In this document: positions 10,569-20,747 of the stretch, piece by piece
Position numbering within the stretch: position 1 is the first letter of the stretch
How the letters are laid out: each line of letters starts with the position of its first letter
Source: Trametes villosa
Taxonomy: Eukaryota; Basidiomycota; Agaricomycetes; Polyporales; Polyporaceae
DNA length: 64,000 nucleotides
Direction: 5' to 3'
Assembly: GCA_002964805.2 (NCBI GenBank)
Contig: PUDQ02000045.1
Span: 84,844 to 148,843, forward strand
Made by a program: the position numbers and the translations under genes
The notes under the pieces: model-generated
Databases searched by the model: none
Seen by the model: the letters and a program-made list of their open reading frames with translations, nothing else
Told to the model about the DNA's origin: nothing

Positions 10569-11941
10569 ATGGACAAGGGCATGTACCACAACACAGTGGT
10601 ACAGACGTGCATGGCGGTATCGAATGCTCAGCCGATTCTGAAGGAGTTCAAGATTGATGTTCCAGTATTCATCCCCGTTCCAGTGGACATTCTCTGTGGC
10701 TTTGTGAGGCTCGATTGCGCCTATCTGCATGTTTGTCTCGGCGGTAAGTCTAAACACTTCAGTGTCACCGCTACGGAGAGGCTGAACTTGTGCTACAGAC
10801 GTCCCCCTCGACTTCGGCCTCGTCGACGAACTTCCTACGGTCGCCACCCATCCTCCGACGCAGACGCACCCCGCCTTCGCCGCCCCAATCCCCGAATACG
10901 CGCCAGTCCCCGGAGTCATTCGCCCGCGTCTCGCCACACTTGTGCGGCTGGAGGTGATCTGGACAAACGAGACAGACTTCCAGTCCATCGTCAGCTCGCT
11001 GGCCCTCGACAACCTTCAGCACATATCCATTAAGTCAATCGACTACTCCAGCCAGCACTTCCTCGACGACGTCGCGGCTCTTATCGAGCACGCTCAGGCC
11101 TCGCCGGCCCTGCACACGGTAGAGATTTTCGCATCGAATCTGGGCGGCGCCGTCCACGTCTGTAGCGACCTCGCCCCGTTCTTGGCCCCGTTGGCGGCTT
11201 GCAGAGGGCTCCGCCGAGTCACTATCTCGCTCTCAGGCTACCGCTTCCTGTTCGAGGTGGACGACCTTGAAAGCCTGGCACGAGCCTGGTCCGAGTTAGA
11301 AGTTCTCAGTCTGAGCTTCGCGCTGGGGACGTCCGTGGAGCCGCCCAGCTTTCAGCTTTCCCTCCCATACATCTGCAGCCAGTGTCCCCGCATTCTATAT
11401 CTCCACGTCCCCTGCTTGATTACCACCCCTGGGGCCCTCAGCTTTCTCCCCACCTTACCTCGGAGTCAACTTTACCACCTCTCCTCGGACATGCTTCAGC
11501 TGAATCACACCCCGGTGGACGCCGCATACGCTCTCCAGCAGGCCTTCCCCCGTCTCATTCGGTTGGGACCGCCCCGTATAGTGCACGCCGTCTCGAGCGA
11601 GCGCTGGGCGCAACTTCACCGCCTTGTATATGCCTTCCGCTATACGCGGTTCGAAATCCTCTTCGACCACACTGCGAGATCGATAAATACCGGCATGTAC
11701 GCCAACTGTCCCCCGTGAGTGCTCAAATGATACAAGTCTGCTTAGTTGCACCACTAACCGCTGAGACAGGATTGCCATCTTTGCAGTGATGCTTGAAGAG
11801 CTTCTGAAGCGGGTAAGCCCTGTAGACTTCGGCAAGAAATTACAGCTGACGTTCCGTTTTGTGTAGCCTCACGAATGTGATATCGTGGCGGCCTTGGTCC
11901 GCAGGGCCCTCGGAATGGTAGACGAAGCTAGCGGTCACTAA
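10569..11941 (+). CDS. unknown protein resembling the LRR part of F-box proteins
   Basis: Four exons, 10569..10743, 10799..11714, 11770..11812 and 11867..11941, join in phase to 402 residues without a stop. The central region (about 110-300) shows spaced leucine-rich strands such as LDNLQHISIKSIDY, LRRVTISLSGY and WSELEVLSLSFAL. This resembles the leucine-rich part of the many F-box proteins of mushrooms. No F-box is seen. The start lies only 15 bp after the probable solo LTR, so an N-terminal F-box may have been cut off and the present ATG may not be the original one. The gene may be a truncated remnant that remains open. Confidence 0.5.
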
Positions 11942-13560
11942 TCACGGGCGAGGCGCGGCGGCGGGACCCACGGCGAAGCAGTGTCACCGCACTCGGTATG
12001 CCATACATATTCTTCAAGTACCTTCCCCTGCTCCCGCTACGTATCGTTCCGGAATACAATGAATCGTTGTCTGTGGACTTGCAGCTCGAGCGGTGCCGCG
12101 GAGAGCGAGGTTCAAGTTCATTGGCAGACGATAGAGTCAAATCGATGGTGCGTCGCGGATTTGTCACGCCCACGTGACACACCTGGCCTGCAAATATTCT
12201 GCGCGTCCTCGCCCTTCATCTCTCTCCCCCCACAATCCTCTCGCCCCCTTTCTCTCTCAAGCATCGACTTCGGCAGTGCAAGACGTGGTTGCACGGCGAC
12301 GCCGCCGCTAGTCCATCCGCCTACGTCGGCTGCATAACGACCTCAACTGCATTGCGCCTCAACAATTTTCAACGGCGGCACCAGTCTCCCCAAGCCAACG
12401 CCGTCGCCCACCTCGAGATTCATCACCTAGCGCGGAGGATTAGCTTGGAAGGACCCTCAGTAAGCAGTCTCAGTACTATTTGAGGGTGTTCCCCACGCAC
12501 TTCGTCGCCGGCATCGTTGGAGCCTCGGACATCGAGCCCTCCAACGGCCGCGGACACCGCTGATTTGTTTTCTTTGCCAGGGACTACTGCACAACAAGGT
12601 AGCCGGTACGTACCCTTGTCTATGCGTTTTCTTCATCCCCCACGGCGTGTATCTTGCGCTGCAAGTCTGCTCTTCAATTTTTTTTTTTTGGCCTACCAGG
12701 CGCCGCCCCGCGGTTCATTTGATACACGCTAAGCCTCTGAGCAACCTGCGTGCAGTACCGAATCGCGGGCGGCCTCATCGTGCCGCGGTGAGGCGACATT
12801 GAGGCGGCGACCGCGTGTCGCGAGCGCTCTCCTCGCTACTGCTCTGTGGACTCGACCCCGGGACCCAGAGTCAGTACGTGGGTGTAGCGTGCCTGCCGGC
12901 AGGCCGTGCCCAACGCAACCCGCATGACGCTGCGCTTCTCTGTGGACTCGACCCCGGGACCCAGAGTAAGCGCAGTGGGCATCGTTGTGCCGCTCGGTTG
13001 AGTGTTGCTTCTCTGTGGACTCGACTTTGGGACCCAGAGTGAGCAGCATTCTCTCCGAGTGGCGACTCGCTGCGCATACCGTGCCTTACCCTGCAAGTCC
13101 CTGGCAGAGTGTGTGCCTGTCGCACCCTGTTGCTGACCGCTTTGCTAATACACCCCTGATAGACTTCGATATCCTCACCAAGACTCAGACACGCGTTACT
13201 ACAAGTGAGTTCCGATTTCCTAGTCCTCAGTATGTCTGCCCGTTCAAGACCGTCGCTGAACTCGCCGAATCACGAACCCCGACGAACGACTACGCGCTCT
13301 AGCATCTACAAAATGACGGAGAGCGATCAGTACGAAGGGCTATTCCGCCCCAGTCACGTAAGTCGCTACTATTCAGTCAATCCAGTGTACGGCATATGAC
13401 GGCGGTATGTAGACGTGATCTGGAGCCGAGTATTCCCCATGCCCGCAGCGCCTCTCCAGACCTGTTTGGGTAGGGGTTGATCTTGCACCGCTGGCACAAG
13501 TGGCTGCAGAGAATGCTATCGTCGCGGCCAATTCCAGGTGCTCGACGACAACGAAGTCCT
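11942..13560. other. no gene assigned; contains short repeats
   Basis: No convincing coding region was found. The stretch has pyrimidine-rich segments (about 12,215-12,260) and a T10 run (near 12,680), and the three 29-bp repeats at 12,842-13,039 listed separately. It may include 5' exons or leader of the dioxygenase pseudogene downstream, but I could not reconstruct any. Confidence 0.3.
12842..13039 (+). repeat. three dispersed copies of a 29-bp repeat
   Basis: A 29-bp unit starting CTCTGTGGACTCGAC and ending GGGACCCAGAG occurs at 12842-12870, 12938-12966 and 13011-13039; the third copy differs at a few central bases. The spacing is 96 and 73 bp. Each copy is followed by a donor-like sequence (GTCAGT, GTAAGC, GTGAGC overlapping its last base). 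The unit ends could pair as CTCTG/CAGAG. Confidence 0.7.
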
Positions 13561-13564
13561 TCCG

Positions 13565-13622
13565 TCACAGCGGTACGTCCACGATTACATCCATCACAGC
13601 GGTACGTCCACGATTACATCCG
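13565..13622 (+). repeat. two tandem copies of a 29-bp unit
   Basis: The unit begins TCACAGCGGTACGTCC and is repeated once, with a single difference at the last base. Each unit contains a GTACGT donor-like sequence and a CACAG acceptor-like sequence, so it looks like a duplicated minimal intron edge. No function is known. Confidence 0.7.
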
Positions 13623-13761
13623 TCTCACCCACCACTAAGTATTAGCTGCTCAGTCTTGTAGCACCCACCTCGACGTCGCCCTTGGCCCCCATACCGACCG
13701 CCGCGAGCGGTGAAAAACCAAGGGTGGTGGGCGCCTTGCCCGAGACAAACACAGATCCAAG

Positions 13762-14801
13762 TTGCGCCGTTTCTCGGCGCGTCTCGCACTGCTGAAGGAA
13801 CAGCATCTGCAAGAATCAGCGGCTCCTCTGATCAAGCAGGTAGCCCTGAAGCTACGCAGCACAATCACCAGCCTTCGGACAGAGGTTGACGCGACGTGTG
13901 AGCTTCACAACAGCGCCTCCCCGCCTCCGCATTCCCAACGCGACTCACGCTCTCCCAGTTTCAAACACCCCTCAAAAATCGACTCGCCCGCCCTCTAAGG
14001 GGCAGAAGGGCTTCGTCAAGAACCCTGTCGCGTCAAGCGGCTTCGTCGGCCGTAGGTCCGCCCAGGACGTGGAGGATTGCCGCGAGTTGACCAAGGCGGA
14101 GGCTCTTGCGCTCGGTTTCGAGTACGTGCCCTGGGATGGACGGTGAGAGTAGTCTGAAGCGTCTGAAGCTGCTGCAAAACCCCTCCATCAAGCGTCTGGC
14201 TGGCTTTGGTAACTGTAAGTTCATACGCTGTCTGTCAAAATCGGAAATGCCCGGCACGACGCTTACAAGCACTGTGTTTAGCATGCCTTAAGTTATTCGC
14301 GCCGCGACTCTACCAGTACTACGCGGGCACGATGGCCAGTCTGCAGGCAAGCAATCCTACGCTCAAGCGGAATTTCAAGAACAGCGTCTTCGGCGCTGCG
14401 ACGTTCAACCTCGGGCCTCGTGTGGCCACTTACGTCCACACGGACCACCAAAACCTCCCCGCCGGGTGGTGTGCTGTTACCACGCTCGGCCAATTCAACG
14501 TGAAGAAGGGCGGTCATCTTCTGCTATGAGACCTCAAAGGCTCAACCTCATGGTGGAATTCCCCGCCGGCGCCCTCGTTCTCATCCCTTCGGCGATTCTT
14601 CGCCATTCTAACACCGTAGTATCGCCGCGAGAGCACCGCTACTCATTCACGCAGTACTCGGCCGGCGGACTCTTTCGTTGGGTCGAATGCGGCTGCAAAA
14701 CGCAGAAGCAGTTCGATCGCGAAGGCGGCGTCCACGCGATTACGGGCTCGGAGCGATGGCTTCAAGGTATTGAAAGGTGGAATACCTGGGATGAGATGTA
14801 A
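13762..14801 (+). pseudogene. 2OG/Fe(II) dioxygenase (TET/JBP-like) pseudogene
   Basis: This is a broken relative of the dioxygenase at 1-1078. The shared blocks are an N-terminal helix (about 13,762-13,900), the exon end GFEYVPWDGR (near 14,145), LAGFGN (near 14,210), LFAPRLYQYY, the HTD metal pair in YVHTDHQNLP, and RHSN and YSFTQYSAGGLFRWV toward the end. Three faults are visible. The exon that carries GGGQ in the intact copy is missing between 14,146 and 14,150. The tryptophan codon after GGHLLL is TGA (14,527-14,529). An extra stretch of about 10 bases follows and shifts the frame before LMVEFPAG. The copy cannot make a complete enzyme. Confidence 0.7.
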
Positions 14802-15151
14802 GGGCCGCGACGAGGTTGAGGTACGTTCGAACAGTTCTGACGCTCCGCCGACTTGTCCTCATGTGTCGTCTAGGGGTGGCGATCGTAGACGGCGCGGTGG
14901 AACAACCGCCAAACTGACGCCACACGATAGCAGCACTGAATACACTGCGGGCCCTCGTTACGTACATGTCATCCTTTGTTTGAGAACTACCGGCCATGCG
15001 CCTGTATCTCGGTCCCCCGGGCTAGCGTCCCTCACCACTAGAAACGTAGCGAGTCTTCCCTATACACCTCCTGCCATGAGTACAGCCGACATTCACGAGG
15101 TTGAACCGTAGTTCATCCCATTCCATTGACCTTCCAGCTGGCGGCCCTTAG
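14802..15151. other. spacer before the Plavaka gene
   Basis: No gene is seen between the dioxygenase pseudogene and the promoter of the Plavaka transposase. A short ATG frame at 15,076-15,111 is too small to call. Confidence 0.3.
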
Positions 15152-15158
15152 TATAAAA
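15152..15158 (+). promoter_or_regulatory. TATA box of the Plavaka transposase gene
   Basis: TATAAAA lies 50 bp before the ATG at 15,208. The leader in between is short and C/A-rich. The position is as expected for a Pol II core promoter. Confidence 0.55.
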
Positions 15159-15207
15159 GCGAGGCCGTCCGTAGGGTGTACTGCCCAACAAGACGCCTAC
15201 CGCCCAC

Positions 15208-17076
15208 ATGGACCCTGGCTCGCGCGCTCAGAATCCCCTCAGTCCTAGTTCTGGTGCCTATTCAGGACCCTCTCAGGGTATCCCCTGCACGGCTCCTGGT
15301 TGTCTTCGCGTCCTAAGGAACTTGGCTGGTTACAATCAGCATCTCTACATGGCGCACCCCCAAGAGTACCGAGACCTACCCCCTCCTTCCATATCTTCAC
15401 CAGCCCGTTTCGGCGATGCAGTCGTTCAGTCTCCCGCAGGTCGAGGAACGCCCGGTATTCCGTGGAGACTGCGTGCGAATTTAGTCGACTGTGAGCGTTA
15501 CTCCGGCGAGTTTGCGCCCCACGCTAATGACTAGCATCTCTAGCTTCTGAGGACGAAGACGAGGGCTCTTCTAGCGACTCGAGCTCAGACTTCCATGCCG
15601 GGTCAGACTGGAATGGATCCGTGTCGAGTCGCAGTGAGGCTGGGTACGAGACAAACCCAACCGATACCGAGCCTGGGGATGAGCTCTGGGACGACGATGA
15701 ATTACCGTGCGTATTTACTTCTCAGCAATGCGAGGACAGCACTCCTGACAATCGTTTCCAGCGCTCTGATCGACATATCCGACGACGAGGACGACACTGA
15801 AGGCCCCCAATACTCTGATTGGGCAGCTATGCTCGAGGAAGCCGGCATCACAGCAGGGAACCACTCTGAAGAAGCTCCAGGGGGCTCCGACGTCGGCAGC
15901 TCTTCATCACCAGCCGAAGTTTTGGTACAGCCACTCGAGTTGGTAGAGCCCGCCCTCTACGATGCTCACAGCTCTTCCCCGACGTCTGAACATACCGGTC
16001 ACATTCCTCACGTCGGAGTGGCTGATGATTTCAGTGGGGACGACGGCCCTACGTGGAGCTCCTCCCCAGATGCCGAAGCGGGAAGGCGCGCAGCTCTACG
16101 CGATGTTACGACACCCCCGAGCTCCAGCGATGATGAACAATCCTCAGACGCCGATCTACGCCCGTTCATCACGCTGCACCCGGTCATGAACGGTATGATT
16201 CGTCCCTGTGTTGCGTGCTGTAAGTACAGCACCTGAGGAACGAGGCTCATATATTCTGATAGGGCGTCGGTGCGACATCCAGGGGGGCTTCATTGATGAG
16301 AACGTTGCTTCGCCCTCCACCCCCCCATACGATTTCCACGCATCCATCCCTCCTATTGCTGCGGCAGCGCTCGCCCCTCAGGCTCGCTCGTCTACGCCAA
16401 CAGACTCGAACTCGACGCCCACACCGGCCCACGGGTACGCCGACTCAGCCTATCTCTCTACAGCCCACACCGTTCCTAGTGCTTCTCAAGCCGATGTCCC
16501 AGCCGCGGACGAGCAGGAATGGGCGCCGTTCGAAGGCAGGCTCCACTTCGAAGCCGCCGAGTTCTTGTACGCTCGGGAGCAGATGAGCGGCGCCAACACC
16601 GACCGATTGCTCGAGCTCTGGAACGCTTCTTTGCTGCAGCACGGATCTTCTGCACCATTCAAGAACCACACCGACCTCTACGAAACGATAGACTCCACTA
16701 CACTCGGCGATGTCTGCTGGGAGTGCTTCACGATGCAATACCCAGAGGACCGCGTACCAAAGCCAACGAGCACCGCGCCGACGTGGATGACCGATCAGCA
16801 TGAGGTCTGGTACCAAAACCCTCATTCGATCATCAAGAACATGCTCGCCAATCCGGACTTCAAGGCTCAGCTAGACTACGCCCCACTCCGGGAGTTCGCC
16901 GCCGACGGTTCACGCCGCCTCCGGAATTTCATGGGCGGAGACTGGGCGTGGGCGCAAGCGGTAGGGCAGCACACATCCTCAGTTTGTTTGTTCTCTTTAC
17001 TGATCGCGTTCGTAGGACAAACTGGCTAAACACGACGGCAATGATGGGGCGGTGTTCGTTCCTATACTGCTCTCCC
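15208..17076 (+). pseudogene. Plavaka-type transposase, N-terminal half
   Basis: Exons 15208..15490, 15544..15706, 15762..16192, 16263..16960 and 17016 to about 17076 join in phase and give about 545 residues. A C2H2 zinc finger lies near the N-terminus (CTAPGCLRVLRNLAGYNQH, then a second His). An acidic, serine-rich stretch follows, then the Plavaka core: HFEAAEFLYAREQMS, the DLYETIDSTTLGDV segment, a VWYQNPHSIIKNMLANPDF block, the FMGGDWAWAQ motif and the start of the VPILLS strand. The reading stops making sense there, and the rest of the protein resumes at about 33,657. Plavaka is a cut-and-paste DNA transposon family of mushrooms. The two halves are separated by a nested insertion of about 16.4 kb. 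Confidence 0.8.
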
Positions 17077-17116
17077 GCAGCGCTGGCCGCTTTGCTCTTG
17101 TACATGTAGCCCTCAA

Positions 17117-17122
17117 TATAAG
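17117..17122 (+). promoter_or_regulatory. TATA-like box of the RTC4-domain gene
   Basis: TATAAG in AATATAAGCAGG lies about 87 bp before the ATG at 17,209, just inside the proposed end of the KDZ unit. It is a plausible core promoter for the RTC4-like gene. Confidence 0.35.
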
Positions 17123-17902
17123 CAGGACATTCACGTCCATTTCGACACCTACTCTTACCCGCTACCTGCATCATCTACTGCCGCTCGACGACCTCCCCAA
17201 CCAGCACTATGGCGCAACCAGCCTCCCTGGTTGTCGTCCCAGATCCAAAGGTGCAGCCTATATTCAACTGTGAAAAATGCGGAGGTTGTATGGGTCCGCT
17301 TCGCGTGCACGAAGGTACCGGCGTTCACGGACCTGTAGATAGAGGCCGGATTGTTCAGACGGTATGTTCATCTCTGCATGCTCCCTGTCGAGGTACTCAT
17401 AGGCTTTATAGTGCACCAACCGTAGGACCTGCCACTGGACATGGTACCTTACGGACGCCTTCGTCTATGAGGACGCCCGGCTCCTCCTCCATCGCCTGGA
17501 GGCACGTCAGGCTAATCCTGAGGAGTATCCGCAGTACTTCTCTCCCGAAGGTGCCGTTCTGCACCTTGCGCCGCTTATCAGTTCGCAACAGCCCCCATCT
17601 CAGGGCGCCGGCACCAGTAGCACCTCAGCTACTGCTCGGAACCGTCAGCAGCTCCATGTCCCCCACAGTATCCCCTCTACGGCTCCTGCCAGCACCGCGA
17701 CAGCACCACCCCTTCTCCTCTGCAAGGTTGAGACCTGCGTGCACAAGAACGGCATCCGCACGCGTGCTAGTCGTACATGTATCGACACCTTATACCGCGC
17801 GCACTGCGTGGAGGCAGGCGAGGCCGCCCGCAACGCGCATACTCATCGGCTACTCTGCAAGGCACACAGCGTTGAGGGATACGAGGCCCCGCGCATCGCA
17901 CA

Positions 17903-17907
17903 GACGG
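17903..17907. repeat. target site duplication GACGG, left copy
   Basis: GACGG stands directly before the left LTR and again directly after the right LTR (28,282-28,286). It marks integrase-mediated insertion of the chromovirus. Confidence 0.9.
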
Positions 17908-18132
17908 TGTAAGAAACTGTAGTCGCCCGTGGCTCAGACCACCAGTGAACTGGAATGCAGTGTGATAGTCAAGCTAGTAGGCGTGTAGTGTGATACAGGT
18001 GAAGCAAACGAGTGTCCGTAATGAGCGATCTCAGGAACTGTATAGTTCCACAGCCACGACCCACGGGCGCCTAGCGCCAGACCCCCGGGCGACCCAGTCG
18101 CCCGCTGACCCTAACCTAGCCCAGCCCTTACA
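17908..18132 (-). repeat. 3' LTR (225 bp) of the chromovirus
   Basis: On the plus strand it starts TGTAAGAAACTG and ends CCCTTACA; TGTAAG/CTTACA form the terminal inverted repeat. Read by eye it is identical to the LTR at 28,057-28,281. Confidence 0.93.
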
Positions 18133-18144
18133 CCCTCCCCCTCT
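18133..18144 (-). other. polypurine tract
   Basis: On the minus strand the bases directly before the 3' LTR are AGAGGGGGAGGG, a typical primer for plus-strand DNA synthesis in LTR retrotransposons. Confidence 0.75.
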
Positions 18145-18217
18145 GGATTGAGCCCAATCCTCATGGTGGTACCCGTGCGCGACGTCGAGGACGTCTCGGC
18201 GGCGACCGCGCGAGGTC

Positions 18218-20380
18218 CTAGTCGACGTCGATGAGCGCGTCGGCTTCGTCAAGGTTGGAGGTGAACCCGTCGTCGATCTTCTCGCCCCAGGCAATGGAGT
18301 CGTACGGAACGAGCTCGGCCGAGTGGGCGGGGGTGGTGAGTGACGCGAAGTCGACGGGGGCGCAGGGCCAGGGGTCATTGCTCTCGGGGTTGCGGCTGAG
18401 GTCCATGTTACGATGGATGCGGCCCCACCGCTCGAGGCTGGCGATGTAGCGGGGGTAGAGGGCGAGGCCGTGGGTGGCGAACCATGCCGCGACGTGGAGG
18501 TGGGTGATGTCGGTCGTGGAGTATGGGAACCGAACGGGTGCGGATGCCGGAGCGCGATCGTACTGGCCACCAGTCACGATCCACGCGTACCAACCCTCGA
18601 TCGAGAACAACTCGACGGCGAGGTCGTGGAAGTGGACGTCGTGCCCGTGGAAGGGATTGGCGGGGCGCCGCGTGGGCAGGATGTGGCCGAGGAGGAAGTA
18701 CGCGAACGAGTCCGCGAGGTGGGGGACCCGATAGACGTTGACGTCCATGGGAGGCGTACGACCGTCCGCCATGCGGAGTCCCACCGGCCAAGTTCCCGCG
18801 GGCGCCCCACGGAAGAACCGCCAGGCGGTCTCTTCGCTCGACGACGCGGCAGGGAACCGACCCAACGCTTCGCGCGGGCTGCCCAGCGGGCGCGGGAGGG
18901 GCTCGCGGCTCTTGAACCGAGGAGCATCCACAGACGACCAGCGATTGAGGTACCGCACGCCGGCAGGCCGGATGCGGTGCCCGGGGTTGTAGAAGTGGGT
19001 GTGGAAGCGGTAACACTGGATGGCTTCCTCATCGAACTCCACGACGGCCCACCATCGCAGGTTGTGAGCCTGGACGACGGAGGTGATCGTCGTGCCCACC
19101 CATACCCCGTACTTCTCCTCCTGGGGAACCGTCGGGATGGTTTTGTCGGCCGACTGGCCAGGCTTCGCCTTCCGCGCCGCACGCATGACCTCAGTCGCTT
19201 GCGCGGCCGGGGTCATGTCGTTGCGGAACGACTCGATGGGGTCGGGCAGGACGGTGCCCGCTCCGGGCTGGTCGTCGAGGACGTCGTCGTGGCCGATGGC
19301 CTCGAGCGCCTCGGCGACCGACACCGCGCTCAGCCAGTACTTGTACCATACTGACTTCGGCTGCCCGGACTGCTCGAGAGCCGGGTCAGGCTTCCACTGA
19401 AGCGCGTCCACCGCCGCCAGCGCACGCTCCGCGTCGGTCATGACGTTATCGGGGTCGACGTCCATGTGGTCGTCGTCCCCCGCACCGTCGGCGACCGCCT
19501 TCCCCTTGCCCTTGCGCGAACGCTGGGTGGCGGAGGTAGTGCCGGCGACGGGCGTAACCGATCCCGACTGTGCCGGGGGGTTGGGGTTCGTACTGCCCGA
19601 GGGCGGTACTGATCCTTCGCGCCGCGACGAGGAGGCGTGGTGCCGTCCGTCAGAGCTCCCACTGGGCCCCACGACGTTCCCGTCGTTCGTCGCGGTGTCC
19701 GTCACGGTCGCAGGGTTGGGAGCCCAGCTGCTGGCGGACACTCCCCACTCCAGCACCGTTGACAGAGACGTGGACCCAGCCACCGACGGAGGCGCAGCGC
19801 CCCAATCGGCGATGGGGTTGGGCGCCGCTTGGGTCGTGGGCGGCGGAGGGGGCGCGTTAGCGGGAGTCGGGGCCCGGGGCACAAAGTGTCCGGGTCCTCC
19901 CCCGCGCCCGCCGCGCCCTCTCCATCCTCGGTCGGATGCAGGGTACCTAAACCCAGGTTGACCTGAGGCCCGGTTGGCCGCAGCCCGTGCTCGATTGAGC
20001 TCGTCCTGCAGCCGGACGTTTTCTTCGCGCAACCTGCGCGCCTCGTCCTCGAAGGCCCCGAGTTGAGTGACGCGGGCGGTGAGCGCGTCGCGCTCCTCCA
20101 CCAACGACCTCACCTTGGCCTTCAACTCGCTGACGCGTTGCTCGCGGTCCGCAATGCGGAGGTGGAGCTCCGTCTCAGTCCGTCGCGCCTCGGCGACCTC
20201 CTGCATGGCGGCGAACGCACGTTCCCAGGGGTTTGGGCTGTGCCCTCCCCCAGTCCCGCCGCTGGCTCGCCCTCCCCCTCTCGACGCGGCAGGCGAGTGG
20301 TCGTCGTCGACGTCCATCCGAGCGCGCTTGTTGTGCCCCGTGGGCGCATCTTGCGTGCCGGTGTGGGAGTAATCAGACAT
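18218..20380 (-). CDS. chromovirus ORF3, coiled-coil protein of unknown function
   Basis: A 720-residue ORF lies after pol, where retroviruses have env. It begins MSDYSHTGTQDAPTG. Residues about 55-150 form a long heptad-rich coiled coil (ELHLRIADREQRVSELKAK, LREENVRLQDELNRA). A glycine/proline/serine-rich, probably disordered region follows to about 310. The C-terminal half is compact and tryptophan-rich, with WYKYWLSAVSVAEALEAIG, YNPGHRIRP, ELFSIEGWYAWIVTGGQYD and THLHVAAWFATHGLALYP. I see no signal peptide and no membrane segment, so it is not an envelope protein. The second chromovirus (46.2-53.6 kb) has an ORF in the same position with the same order of parts. It starts 367 bases after the pol stop, so it probably needs a separate or spliced RNA. 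Function is unknown. Confidence 0.8.
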   Translation of the reverse strand: MSDYSHTGTQDAPTGHNKRARMDVDDDHSPAASRGGGRASGGTGGGHSPNPWERAFAAMQEVAEARRTETELHLRIADREQRVSELKAKVRSLVEERDALTARVTQLGAFEDEARRLREENVRLQDELNRARAAANRASGQPGFRYPASDRGWRGRGGRGGGPGHFVPRAPTPANAPPPPPTTQAAPNPIADWGAAPPSVAGSTSLSTVLEWGVSASSWAPNPATVTDTATNDGNVVGPSGSSDGRHHASSSRREGSVPPSGSTNPNPPAQSGSVTPVAGTTSATQRSRKGKGKAVADGAGDDDHMDVDPDNVMTDAERALAAVDALQWKPDPALEQSGQPKSVWYKYWLSAVSVAEALEAIGHDDVLDDQPGAGTVLPDPIESFRNDMTPAAQATEVMRAARKAKPGQSADKTIPTVPQEEKYGVWVGTTITSVVQAHNLRWWAVVEFDEEAIQCYRFHTHFYNPGHRIRPAGVRYLNRWSSVDAPRFKSREPLPRPLGSPREALGRFPAASSSEETAWRFFRGAPAGTWPVGLRMADGRTPPMDVNVYRVPHLADSFAYFLLGHILPTRRPANPFHGHDVHFHDLAVELFSIEGWYAWIVTGGQYDRAPASAPVRFPYSTTDITHLHVAAWFATHGLALYPRYIASLERWGRIHRNMDLSRNPESNDPWPCAPVDFASLTTPAHSAELVPYDSIAWGEKIDDGFTSNLDEADALIDVD

Positions 20381-20747
20381 GAGGTACCGAGAGTGTGGAA
20401 AGAAGAGTCTCGAGCGGTAAGATGTCGGTAGCGAGTTGGGAACCGGCGAGCGTCAGAGTTCAGCGGGGCGACGCAAGCGCAGTCCGCGTCAAACTTTAGC
20501 GCTGCAGTTGGCCTGGTAAGGTTCGGACTCCGCCGGCATTCCCCGCGCGCGCGCGTGCGACGAGCGCTACGGCCGCGCCGTGCGATCAACGCCTCCACGT
20601 CGATCGCCAAGACTCAACGACGCCCTCCCCCACGTTCAGACCCGCAATGCGGGGCGGGACGATGCATGCATCGACACCCGTGCCTCGTTTCGCCATCACC
20701 AACCCGAACTACCCACCCGACGCATGCGCCGGGGTGGCTAGCTTCGG

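Noticed and set aside
18218..20380. Envelope gene of an errantivirus-like element
   Set aside because: No signal peptide, membrane segment or furin-type site; the protein has a coiled coil and a soluble C-terminal region.
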